DNA from: Discostella pseudostelligera
Lineage: Eukaryota > Bacillariophyta > Thalassiosirophyceae > Thalassiosirales > Thalassiosiraceae
Reading direction: 5' to 3'
Length of the DNA: 36,494 nucleotides
NCBI GenBank assembly: GCA_036940085.1
Contig: JALLBK010000025.1
Location: forward strand, 1 to 36,494
The position numbers and the translations under genes were made by a program. Positions within the stretch are counted from its first letter, which is position 1, and every line of letters begins with the position of its first letter. Below the pieces are notes generated by a model that made no database searches, was not told the DNA's origin, and saw only the letters and a program-made list of their open reading frames with translations. This document shows positions 21,801 through 31,600 of the stretch, in pieces.

Positions 21801-23251
21801 GAGTCATGGACTGATCCTACTACTGATCCAACATTTTCTCCGAGACCATCGCAGGAGTTTCGACCAATGCATGAACCTTGAACACTTTCTACCCGTCCAT
21901 ATTGTGATCCGAGATTACGACAAGCAACGAACCCACTGCATGAATCCCGAACATCTCCTACCGCTCCTTTGTATCCAAGATTCCAACAAGAGTGTGACCC
22001 CTCATTGCACGAATTCACCACAATCCCAACAGTTCCCAGGCCTTGCCCGCCAGCAAAGCTGCATGCTCCATCTCCTATGCAACTATTCACCACGACTGGG
22101 ATGTGGGCATGTAAGCAAGTGTTGACAGCTCCATTACAACTTCCGTCCTTGCATACTTTGCCCGTGAACCCCCAACAAGCATCATCACCCACGCAGCACT
22201 TCCCCTCGCAGGCAGTTGCGCAAGGGACAAACGTACTGCCCCTGACAAAACCATTTAAACAATCAACATAGCCTTCAGGGCACAGCTGATTCGTTGTTGG
22301 GCTGACGGTGGTAGGTGTACTGGTGGGAGCAGTGTTTTGGGAAGATGGACTAGCTGTTGCTGAGGATGTAGGCATACTGATCGTCGGCGCATTACTAAAC
22401 GGAGTGGCAGTGGTGGGTGGTGACGTTGTGGGAATGATGGTGACCTCTTTGCTGGGTGCACTCGATGACGGACCTGCGGTAGTGGGGGCATTCGATGGGA
22501 TCGTTGGGGATGTGGGTGCAGGGGATGAATTGCTTGTTGTTGGACTTGATGTTGATGAACCTGGACTTGTTGAGGTACTAATTGGGATTGGGGTTGGTGC
22601 ATTCGTCAATGGCGGCGCACTTGGGTTTGGTGTGGGTGCACGGGATGGACTAGCTGTTGCTGAGGATGTAGGCAAAGTGGTCGTCGGGCCACTACTTAAC
22701 AGAGTGCTGGTAGCGGTGGGTGGTGCCGTTGTGGGAATACTGGTGACCTCGTTGCTGGGCGCACCTGATGACGGACCTGCGGTAGTGGGGGCATTAGTTA
22801 ATGGAATTGTTGGGGATGTGGGTGCAGGGGATGAATTGCTTGTTGTTGGACTTGATGATACTGGACTTGTTGAGGTAATTGGGATTGGGGTTGGTGCAAT
22901 CGTCGATGGCGGACTTGGGTTCGGTGTGGGTGCACGGGATGGACTAGCAGTGGTATTGGTTGGAGCATCAGTGCTTGCAGGACTGGGTATGGTCGTCAAT
23001 TGCAGTGCCCTGCTGCTGGCGACGACGCTTGCGGCCACATTACGACGATCGCCCTGACCAACACGAGCCGAGATCGTCTTATGAGACAAAATGCCTGCAT
23101 CGGCGTCATGATCGATCGTCTCAGTATTTGGAGGAGCATCAAGATGGAGATCAGGCTCCTCAGCCACCACCAGGACTTCTTCGGCTTCAGAAGCGAGGAC
23201 GACAGTCGACGCAAACAAAAGCATCGATATAGTCCCATTCGAGAAGCGCAT
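18844..23251 (-). CDS. Secreted Cys-repeat protein with two near-identical repeat domains and Thr/Pro linkers (1338 residues)
   Basis: Three phase-0 exons: 23251-21461, 21311-19941, 19698-18844. The protein begins MRFSNGTISMLLFASTVVLA, a signal peptide, with an RXL motif (RALQ, 81-84) like the maturation site of diatom silica-associated proteins. A Thr/Pro/Ser linker follows, then a Cys-repeat domain. This opens with CPEGYVDCLNGFVRG and CVGDDACWGFTGKVCKDGSC, and continues with about seven units of the pattern SC-x-G-x3-C-x2-LG-x2-G-x-VGNV. Exon 2 repeats the whole plan: linker then a second, almost identical Cys domain. Exon 3 is a linker plus a different C-terminal domain (LFSLRGLQEISL through LCCEFGCCGD) and a Lys/Pro/Thr tail. 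The regular glycine and cysteine spacing suggests a disulfide-rich solenoid at the cell surface or wall, perhaps adhesive; function is inference. The 23980-25731 gene is its paralogue. I do not recognise a named family. Confidence 0.85.
19699..19940 (-). other. Cys-repeat gene intron 2, internally duplicated
   Basis: The donor is GGG|GTAAGT and the acceptor AACCCAG|TTTACTCACAG. Within it, the segments around 19723-19795 and 19805-19875 resemble each other (ATTCATA..CCGCAGC.ACGAGTAG.. and CCGAAAAT.CAAAGAAA), which accounts for its 242 bp against 149 bp for intron 1. A GAAA run occupies about 19757-19772. Confidence 0.75.
20428..20783 (-). repeat. Intragenic duplication block, copy 2
   Basis: About 350 bp matches 21948-22303 with, as far as I can read, no difference, at an offset of 1520 bp. 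It encodes the first half of the Cys-repeat domain. Flanking sequence of the same duplication is clearly diverged (for example the 20161-20300 and 21681-21820 parts differ at several sites). Confidence 0.85.
21312..21460 (-). other. Cys-repeat gene intron 1
   Basis: The donor is GGA|GTAAGT and the acceptor GATAG|TTTACTCACAG. It is alignable to intron 2 of the same gene and to the intron of the neighbouring paralogue, sharing for example CAAAGAAACAATGATGACGA, so exon and intron were copied together. Confidence 0.8.
21948..22303 (-). repeat. Intragenic duplication block, copy 1
   Basis: This is the partner of 20428-20783 at an offset of 1520 bp, in exon 1 of the same gene. Confidence 0.85.
22430..22960 (-). 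repeat. Two tandem copies of a linker segment of about 306 bp
   Basis: The linker of exon 1 contains the series SPTTSNSSPAPTSPTIP, NAPTTAGPSS, then an IPTT stretch and TSSATASPS twice, offset about 306 bp (102 codons). GGGGATGAAT starts at 22521 in one copy and 22827 in the other. The reading frame is kept. Confidence 0.75.
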
Positions 23252-23979
23252 GGTGCAATGTGCTTCTTGTAGGCCCCGTCGTGATAAATGCGATCGTCAG
23301 GGTCGGTGTCGCCTTCGTGTGGTGTTGTGGATGTTGGTATGTATCATTAATAGCTTCTGGACGACGATGCAGCTTGCTACTGTTGTTCTTGCTCGTCACC
23401 GTATTGGCAATGAGGGGCGGGGACGGAGGATCATTTATGAATGATCACATTGTTATTATGATGGAAGAATGGTGTTTCACTTCGGTTGCAGACCATGCTG
23501 AAGCGTACTGACGATATGAACCGAACTCCAATTCAGGGTTCGGATCTTACCAAAACGAGAACACTGAAAATGCGATGAACGCTTTGACCCCGCCATTATC
23601 AATGGTGCAGGATTGACGAGGTTGAGTGACGACCGACGATGAGATTCGCCCTGGTCGGCATCGACAGGGCCCCAGCCAAAGTATTGAAATAACTTGTAGT
23701 TATCGCATTCTTGACACTGCTCTCCTGGACACTCTCTCGATTCTCGAGCACCAGCTCCAGCAGATTCAAAAACACAACACGATACTGCGTAAACAGACGA
23801 CTACGATAACTCTCGTAGATCCCTCAAAGTAGGTCATCATCATTCCTGCCTTGTGAAATACTATGGCACTACTATGGCTACTGCAGATTGCATTCCATTG
23901 CCTGTTTCTTAAAATCACAAACAACCATCGACCTTGGCTCTCCGATATTAGTTATCCCCTTCTCCCCCCACTCACTTGT
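23252..23979. other. Upstream region of the large Cys-repeat gene, with a repeat at its right end
   Basis: This 728-bp spacer lies between the two tandem paralogues. The promoter of the 18844-23251 gene must be here. Apart from the repeat at 23887-23965 nothing was identified. Confidence 0.55.
23887..23965. repeat. Flanking direct repeat, left copy
   Basis: The stretch from ATTGCATTCCATTGCCTGTT to AGTTATCCCCTTCT matches 26498-26575 in the same orientation with small gaps. It begins 15 bp beyond the stop of the 23980-25731 gene. Confidence 0.7.
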
Positions 23980-25731
23980 TCAATCATTCATATGAGTGGT
24001 TGGACCACCGCCAATCGTCGGACTTGAAGTGGTAGGAAGAATAGTGGGGTTCCTGTTCGGTTTCTTTGTTCGAGGTTTCTTGGTGTTTGGGGCAGTTGTT
24101 GTTGATGAAGGAATGTCAGTAGTAGTGGTGGGAGTGGCAGTAGGTTTGATTGTGCTCGTCATGCTGCTGCTGGGTGCACCACTTGATGGACTCGAAGAAA
24201 CTGGTGCGTTGGTGGTGCTGGGCACAATGGACGGGATGGGAGCGGCGGTTGGGGAAGCAGCAGTATTAAGGGACGATGGGCTAGCAGTTGTAGGAAAAGT
24301 GGTTGGCCCATGATCACTCATTGGACTTGCTGTGTTAGCTGTAGGTTCAGTGGTGGTAGGCATAGGTGTAGGTGGAATGGCGCTCGATGGACTTGGGGCT
24401 GACGATGAGGTGGTTGGTGGTGCGTTTGTGGTGGGCCCATTCGACGGGCTGTACGTTAACTATTCATCAGAATCAGGCAGTATTTACACCGCATATGCCA
24501 AAACAAAGAAACAATGATGACGAGGATTGGAAGAAAAAGCGATGGTTTGGTGAGAGTATACATGGACGCGAGCAGTCAAATCATGTTTGTTGGCAGCAAC
24601 GTTGTTTGATCTCTTCACTCAAGCTCTTACCGCCTGGCATTCATCTGGGAGAGAGGTTTGATTCGCCCAATAGCATTCATAAGGTGTGTTACAACAATTG
24701 TTCATGTTTGATGAAATATGAAGTGGATACGTCAAGCCCCTTCCTGCATGCTTGCATGCATGATGAGCATTACACGACGATGAAATGCTTTTCATGGATC
24801 CTCCATAACTAGCCCCCCTATTACAAGCGTCTACTCCATTGCAAGAGTGAAGCAGATTTCCTGCTGTTCCTTTTATCCTCGTAAGAAACAGGCACGAAGT
24901 CGGTGCATTACACGAGTTGAGAACATTTCCTACTGTTCCCAATTTTCCAAGGAGGAAACATGATTGAAATCCATGGCAAGAGTCTAGAATATCTCCCACC
25001 GCTCCAAAGTACTCTCCAACTTTGAAACAAGCGAATTCTCCTCCGTTGCATGAATTTTGAACGTTTCCTACTGCTCCATCCTGACCAAGTCGACTACAAG
25101 ACTCTACTCCATAGCAAGAGTCTTGAACATTTCCTACTATTCCTTTGTATCCAAGGTCATAACAATTACGTGTTCCATTGCATGCGTTCACAAATTTTCC
25201 AACAGTTCCTTGCTTCCCAACCCTGTAGCATGCTGTAACACCTCCTCGGCAGCTATTCACCACCGATGGGATATTCGCGAATTGGCAAGCTCTTTCGCCG
25301 TCACAGCTTCCATCCTTGCAAATTTTCCCGGTGAAGCTATTACAAGCATTAGTTCCACGACAGCAATTTACTCCACAGGCAGCTGCGCAGGTGGTGGTGA
25401 TGCTTCCCTTGACGAATCCATTTACGCAATCAACATAGCCTTGAGAGCACCGCTGGGCCACGGGTGTTGGAAAACTTGTTGGACTTGCAGTCGTCGTCGC
25501 CTGCAGCCCCCTTCGAGTGCTTTTGTTCTTGAGGACACTCCTCCTACTCCTTGGCGACATGTTGCCAATATCACTCCCCGCTGCTATGGCTGTTCGAGGA
25601 GACAAAATGCCCGAATCGGCGTGATCGTGGTTGGTAGCATCGTCTGGCTGCTCGGTCGATGATTCCTCGGATTGAGTAGCAAGGATTACAGTCGAAAAAA
25701 ATAGCGATACAGTTCCATTTGAGAAGCGCAT
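23980..25731 (-). CDS. Secreted Cys-repeat protein, shorter paralogue (526 residues)
   Basis: Exons 25731-24631 and 24459-23980 are joined in phase 0 across a 171-bp intron. The start is set at the MRFSNGT methionine, which aligns with the paralogue at 23251; a frame-compatible ATG nine codons earlier (25758) is less likely. A signal peptide is followed by an RXL motif (RRGLQ, 73-77), a short linker, then one Cys-repeat domain. That domain has CSQGYVDCVNGFVKG, CRGTNACNSFTGKICKDGSC, and units such as SCYGVESCSRLGQDGAVGNV. Exon 2 is only the Thr/Pro linker, close in sequence to exon 2 of the paralogue, ending THMND. It therefore lacks the second Cys domain and the C-terminal domain of its neighbour. 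A cell-surface role is inferred. The gene could be a functional short form or a 3'-truncated one. Confidence 0.82.
24460..24630 (-). other. Intron of the short Cys-repeat gene
   Basis: The donor is GCG|GTAAGA and the acceptor GATGAATAG|TTAACG. Position and phase match the introns of the neighbouring paralogue. Confidence 0.8.
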
Positions 25732-26690
25732 GGTTGTCGAGGGGAGAAGAGGATGCAAATCGTCTGACTGGAAATGCGAGGAGTAGTAACTCTTGGCAAC
25801 TCGTCGTGATGTTCATTACATCGAAGTTGGGTGACGTGGATTAGTATCATGAGTTATCGGAAATGATCAATTGGAGATTGGAGTGCTGCGGCCGCAAGGA
25901 TCAGCAGGATCGGTTTGTTGCAGTTGCAGTTGGGGTTATGGTTCTGAAAAGCGGCTCGTCTTCTTGTCCCACATTCGAACCGGAACCCAAAATCCGATCT
26001 GAGCCAGAAACCAGAACCCTGATGCGTGAAGATTCAAGCAGCAGCAGTCGTATGTCGTATCCGCCGTCCGCCCCAAAAAGCGAAAGAGAGCTGAGCAAGA
26101 ACCATATCCTAATGCTGTGAAGGAATAAAATTACCTCATCGCACCACATATTACGTACCTCGTTTATCGATGATGATGAATGCATTGCATCGTTCGTACA
26201 TTCGTATGGTAACTCCCAGATGCACAAGGAAACGAGCAGCCAACCCTCTTGATTCCTGATCATATCTCACAAGGGCCGGGTGTCCTCCTCTCTCTGAGAT
26301 GTGCCATGCACCTTCCAATTACAAATGCAATGGCTTCTGGTGCAATGAGTAATTACGCTTCCTTTTCATTTACTTGTTGATATTTGAACACCTTTGAGGC
26401 CACGACGACAATTTTCAACGAGAGGGACGAGAGCGCGAGGAACTCACGTTTTTGTCGAGGTTATCGGCCTTGTATGTCGGCGTCGCCTGCTGAATGAATT
26501 GCATTCCATTACCTGTTTCATGACAACACAAACCATCGACCTTGTTGGTTCTCTGATGTTGAGTTATCCCCTTCTTCGTTCTTCCCCCAATCATTTACGA
26601 CGAAGTAAATAATCATGTACTAGTAATTTCATAACCCTTATCTCTCCGCGTCTTTAGTCTCTCTACCTCCCACGCGCTCTCATCTCGTCT
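25732..26690. other. Intergenic region upstream of the short Cys-repeat gene, with a repeat copy
   Basis: This 959-bp spacer contains the promoter side of the short Cys-repeat gene and the 3' side of the lipid kinase gene. Only the 26498-26575 repeat stands out. Confidence 0.55.
26498..26575. repeat. Flanking direct repeat, right copy
   Basis: This is the partner of 23887-23965. Shared words include ATTGCATTCCATT, CTGTTTC, ACCATCGACCTTG and AGTTATCCCCTTCT. The similarity may extend weakly to about 26595. Confidence 0.7.
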
Positions 26691-28067
26691 TCAAAATATA
26701 ATATGTTCCGCCAACTCCAATCCATCATCCCACCCCATCAATGCAAATATCTTCGTACACGCCCATCCCGAAAATATCGGCACCACAAAATTATCATCCA
26801 AATGAAATGGTGGCACCGGTATACCCAGCACTTTCTTCGGCATGGTCAACGCCGGTGTCGGTACCGCCAAGTCGGCAAACGCACCCGCAAATCCCAGCAA
26901 CAATGATGCACATATCACAGCCATTTCACCCCCCGGCACGCCCCGAACTCCCCACTTGGCAATCTTGAACACACGATAATTAAATGGAAAACAAAATAAT
27001 GCCCCGCCAACAAATCCCAATATACCCTTATTCCGTCCCAACCCTCCCAATCCATTCTCAATCCGACTCCAATAGATGTGTCGTGTCCGTCGTCCAAAGT
27101 ACGATGCGCTTGGATCGGCCAGTGCCAATTGACATATCCCCATAGTGCCTGCAGTTTTTGGAAAGAGGTACGCACTGGCAGTAACACCGGCAAAGTAATA
27201 AAAGCTACCTGTAAACATGCCTTCCATTTCATGTTTGCGCAATGCCCCACCGAGGATATAATGCAAAGTAACATTCATCCAATGGAAGCCACGACGATAA
27301 CGCAATAGTTCCATTAGGAGGGTGGAGGAGGTGAGTATTGCCATGGAGGGGAGGAACTTATGTTTGGGTATGAATTGATTTAAGCAAGCGAAGAAAATTC
27401 CAAAGCCAGCGTGGGTTAATTTGCGTGAGAGATTGGTAGCATTGCGATTTTTGAGTTTTTTGGAAATGACTACATGGGCATCTTCTTCTTCGGCGGTGGT
27501 GGTGGTATCGTCCGCTTTGACTGAGTTTGTTGCTGACTCCTCATGGTGCTGCTGCTGCTGCTGCTGTCTGTCAAAGTTGATATTATTGTTGTTGTTTGGG
27601 AACGGCGACGGAGGGATGGGAGCTGCTGCACCAGCATCAGTGTCACGTTGTGCCTTGGTTCCGCCCCCCTCGCCATTGTTGTTGCCGCTACCGATGTCGC
27701 CCGCGCGCAGCAGCAAGGAGGAATAATTTCGTCGAGATAATAATTGCGAAGAGGTTGATTTCCAATGTAGCCACGGTCGTTGATGTCGTTGGCGTCGTGA
27801 GGGAAGCAGGGGGCTGTGGGCGCCGACGACGACAAATAATGACGACGACGTCAGTAGTAGCGGCAGCAGTAGTAATAATAGCGGCGGCGGTGGCAGCCAC
27901 CTACGACTACGAGATAATGATGGCGTTGGCATTGTCGTGGATGACTTCATCAGGCTAGTGGTGGTGGCAGCGGTGGTGGACCTCATTGTCATTGCGCGGC
28001 AGAGTACTACTAGTAGGACTAGTATGGTACTAGGACTTGGACGTCGTCGTCGCCATGGTCCATGCAC
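26691..28067 (-). CDS. Membrane lipid kinase of the DGK1/phytol kinase/dolichol kinase superfamily (458 residues)
   Basis: This superfamily uses CTP (or another NTP) to phosphorylate a lipid alcohol such as diacylglycerol, phytol or dolichol within a membrane. The conserved order is visible. A basic helix start NLSRKLTHAGFGIFF is at about 212-226, several hydrophobic segments follow, then LALADPSASYFGRRTR (314-329) with the ADxxAxxxGR signature, NKGILGFVGGA, and late in the protein PPFHLDDNFVVPIFSG (419-434). The last element is closest to the yeast Dgk1 type of diacylglycerol kinase; a phytol or dolichol substrate cannot be excluded. Residues 1-210 are low complexity with a strong hydrophobic run (about 59-82) that could be a signal anchor or part of an organelle-targeting sequence. 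The gene has one exon. E2F-like sites lie 65-150 bp before the ATG. Confidence 0.85.
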   Translation of the reverse strand: MHGPWRRRRPSPSTILVLLVVLCRAMTMRSTTAATTTSLMKSSTTMPTPSLSRSRRWLPPPPLLLLLLPLLLTSSSLFVVVGAHSPLLPSRRQRHQRPWLHWKSTSSQLLSRRNYSSLLLRAGDIGSGNNNGEGGGTKAQRDTDAGAAAPIPPSPFPNNNNNINFDRQQQQQQHHEESATNSVKADDTTTTAEEEDAHVVISKKLKNRNATNLSRKLTHAGFGIFFACLNQFIPKHKFLPSMAILTSSTLLMELLRYRRGFHWMNVTLHYILGGALRKHEMEGMFTGSFYYFAGVTASAYLFPKTAGTMGICQLALADPSASYFGRRTRHIYWSRIENGLGGLGRNKGILGFVGGALFCFPFNYRVFKIAKWGVRGVPGGEMAVICASLLLGFAGAFADLAVPTPALTMPKKVLGIPVPPFHLDDNFVVPIFSGWACTKIFALMGWDDGLELAEHIIF

Positions 28068-28693
28068 CGTGCCTTGCGTAAGATACTCCTAGGAGAAATA
28101 GATCGTTGGTCGGTTGGAACTCGTTGACACCCTCCCGCCAAATCGCTGATGTCGTTGTTCCATCCATCGGGAGACGACTTTTGGCGGGAAACCGTACCAT
28201 TATTTGGCGGGAAGTCCGAAAATGCGACTCGAAACGGCTAAATCTTCCAGGTGGAAGTTCGGTCCATTCCAGGTGGAAGGTCAAGTCGAATAGGAGTATG
28301 GTACTACCGAAGCTCAATTCATTGATAGAGGCTTGTCCACCATGTCGTTCGCGATTCCAATCAACACTCGAGTTTCAGATGACGGATTATTGTCGATAGT
28401 GAGGAGAACGAAGATCATTCGGAACATGAACTGCAGTACAATGATGATTTACTCAATACTTGTTGTTGATACAATGCTACCCAAATATATGAATGACTAC
28501 TTTCTCTCTCTCTCTCCATCGAATATATATAAATTTGATACAATTGCTTTTACAAATGTTGTTGTGTGCTTTGTCACTCATTGGGCAAGGAAATTCTGAA
28601 CGCCGAGATCACAAAAGTCAAAGACGACGACGCTTAATTCTAGGTCATTGCTGTCTGTGTCTGGCCAAAATCGTCCTCTCTTCCGACACACAC
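28068..28693. other. Intergenic region upstream of the lipid kinase
   Basis: This 626-bp spacer lies between the lipid kinase start and the end of the CCT gene, both on the minus strand. Besides the E2F-like cluster it has a short CT run near 28502-28517 and no credible gene. Confidence 0.6.
28133..28214. promoter_or_regulatory. Three E2F/DP-like sites close to the lipid kinase start
   Basis: TCCCGCCAAAT is at 28133-28143, TTTTGGCGGGAAA at 28179-28191, and ATTTGGCGGGAAG at 28202-28214. All match the strict E2F core TTTGGCGGGAA or its complement, in both orientations, 66-147 bp upstream of the ATG at 28067. Confidence 0.6.
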
Positions 28694-31600
28694 TTACTCT
28701 CCATCAACATCCGATCGCTTCACAAATCGTCCCTTAATTCTAGGCCGACTATCCGCCAACTTCTTCCGACAATCATACTTGATTTTCTTCCTCCATGTCC
28801 GAACCATACGTTTCGTATGAAACTTGGCAATTCGCGATCGGCGTTCCTCGGGTAAATATATACCGATGCGTCCGCCCTTGTTTAAGAGATCCATGGGGCA
28901 GGAAGTGTGAGATACGGAATATCCATCTTGGTTGGTAGTTGTGGTGGCAGAAGTGGAAGACGAGGAGGATGGGAGCATCATCGACATACCTCCCCCGGCA
29001 ATGGCGGCGGCGGCAGCATCACTCCCATGGGGCATGTGGATGGTATCGTCCGTAAATGCTTGGGGGTAATACATGCGCGACGACGACGACGATGACGGAA
29101 AGGTAGTAGTGCTGGCGTCACCTTCATTAGACGGTGATTCCGGACTCGACTTATTGGGGTGCGCAGAAGACGAATACATACGAGGCTTTGCTTTGGCGCG
29201 TGAGCTCTTCGGGTGGTGAGACGATGTTTTCCCTTGGACAGTCTTGGTGGTGGATGCATCAGACGACGACGAGGCACCACCCTTTCGTTGAGTATGACGT
29301 TGTTGTGGATGCTGCATTGCCGCCGCCGCCGCCGATGTGGAAGGAGTTGGATTCAGACCCAGCAACAAGCTATGCGGATCCATACAAGATACATCTTGGT
29401 GAGAGGATAATGTCGAATCTAAAGCAGCAGCACCATCATTCGACGTGGTAGTAGTACCACCTACTCCTCCTGCGACATTACTTTCATCTTGCGTAATATG
29501 TTGCATTAGGGCCAATGTTTCATGTATACCTCCGTCGCGGAAACTTGTAGGATCGAAGATGATAGAGTCTCCTCTTGGTCGATTTCCCTGTTGAGGAATG
29601 TAGTAACTCGTCGTCTGCATTGGCGTCGTCGTAGCAGTAGAAGTTGCACCACTGTAATAGACAGGAGGAACTGGCGGGAGGGGTTCATCTTCATTAATTC
29701 CAAAGGAGAAGAATTCAAATGAAAATCCACGATCTCGACGAGCAGCGGCGGTATGAGCAGCGGTACCACCACCACGACCACCAACTCCGTAGCAATCCTC
29801 TTTGAATGTAACATTCTTATTGTTCGTACCACCCGAGGTCGTCATCTCATCATCGGTCTTGTCGCAATGGAGAGAATCCACAAACTCGAGAACTGCGGCT
29901 GTTGATGTTGGAGAGTAGTGGTATCACAAAAGAATATGTTGATATGAGACATTCACTGTCAAGCATCAGGGAAACAAACAACCGATATATCCACAAAGTA
30001 CACTACTACTCACGATCCAAATCAATGGAAAAGATCCGGCCTCGACCAACTTGATGAGGATGAGCATCCATACCCCCTCCACCGACTGCCGATGCCGCCG
30101 CTCCTGCACCCGCTACCGCAGCGGAGGAGGAGGAAGATGCCATCATCAATCCATCACTTTGATAATGTTGAGAAAACATACTCTCGGCAATATTGGCCAT
30201 GATTTGTCCACCGCCACCATTATCATTGCCATCCATTGGATTGGTTGCTTGCATGGTATTATTAGTTTGGTGCATGTTGTTGTGGTTGGTGTGAATATTG
30301 TTGGTGCCGTACGACGAAGGGTGGGCATAGTACGACTGTTGTTGTTGTGCTGCTGCATGAGAGGAGGAGGAGGATGGTGGAGGTGGGAGGGATGGCACCA
30401 CCACAGCAGACATGAGTGTGTTGGTCTTCTTGGTCATACATGCTCCTCCTCCACTACCACCACCCTTGCTTTTCCTTGGACTACGTGGTTGTTTGTTATT
30501 GTTATTGTTATTGTTCGAGGATGCGCTCTTCTTCCTCTTGGACGAGGAGGATGCAGATGTGGATGGGACTGTTGCATGAGGATAGATATTGTTTGAAGTT
30601 GTGGTGGTGGTGGTGGTGGTAGTCGTAGCGGCATGGAAAGCATGGGATGCAACTCCGTTGGTACTAGAGCTGTCCTGCATGCTCGCTAACAATGGATTGG
30701 GTACCAATGATGATAGGCCACATTCATCCATTGTCGATTGCAATTGTGCACCACGAGGAGATTTCGTTGAATTGTTGGGAGAAGCAGTATTTGGATTGGC
30801 GGCACGCTTCTTCTTGCCCTTTTGCTGCGGTTGTTGTATTGTATTAATGTACGTCGATGGATCTTGTGCAGTCGATGATGTTGTTGCGAATAAAACAGTA
30901 TTGTTGTTTTTGAGACGGTGGTGGTTGTTGATGGTTGGAGGAGGAGGATCGCCACTGCTATAATTTGAATGGAGCCTCGTAGCTACTTTGCTAGGAGAGA
31001 AGGAAGTTGTTGATGCCGTTGTCATCGCATGATGCTGTTGTTGTGACTTAGTGGCGCGTTGGTAGATGGTCCTTCCGGGTGATGATTCCGATTTGCTTGA
31101 CGATGATGCTGCTGCTGCTGCTGCTGGATGGGTACCAGGTTTGGACGAACCTACTAATGATGTTGTTGTCGTTGTTGGCAAATAAGGTGATGCCGACGAC
31201 GAAGCATGATCTGCATCGAGACCATGTTGTTGTTGCTTTCGAGGCGAAGTCCTCCGTGTCGATTCAGAAGAAGACATGTTTGCAGTAGAAGTCGACGACC
31301 CACCTCCTGCTCCTGCTGCTGTTCCTCCACCTGCTGCCATCTCCACAATACTGGAAACCAACGCCGCCGTCAACAATTGCTTGTCCACCGTCGATGCCGA
31401 AGAAGAAGAAGTCGCCGCCGCTGCCGCCGCCGCCGATGCTGCTGATGCAGCATCTCCAGCCTCCCCACAAGTTTCAGTTGACCCCTCGCCAGCAGCTCCA
31501 TCAGCTTCGACACTTTCAATCTCTTCATCCTCAAAGATTATATCTTCCTGACCAAGAAGATCCGTATCCTCCTCATCATCATGATCATGGAGACCATGAT

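Noticed and set aside
20428..22303. Regular short repeats considered as a CRISPR array
   Set aside because: The repeats are codons of a Cys-repeat protein with no constant repeat or unique spacer pattern, in a nuclear eukaryotic context.
22308..23057. 249-codon plus-strand frame rich in Val and Gly
   Set aside because: It is the exact antisense of the Thr/Pro linker of the Cys-repeat gene, whose spliced reading has signal peptide and domain support.
25863..26263. Small frames on both strands between the short Cys-repeat gene and the lipid kinase
   Set aside because: No domain, no consistent start, and they overlap one another; treated as spacer.
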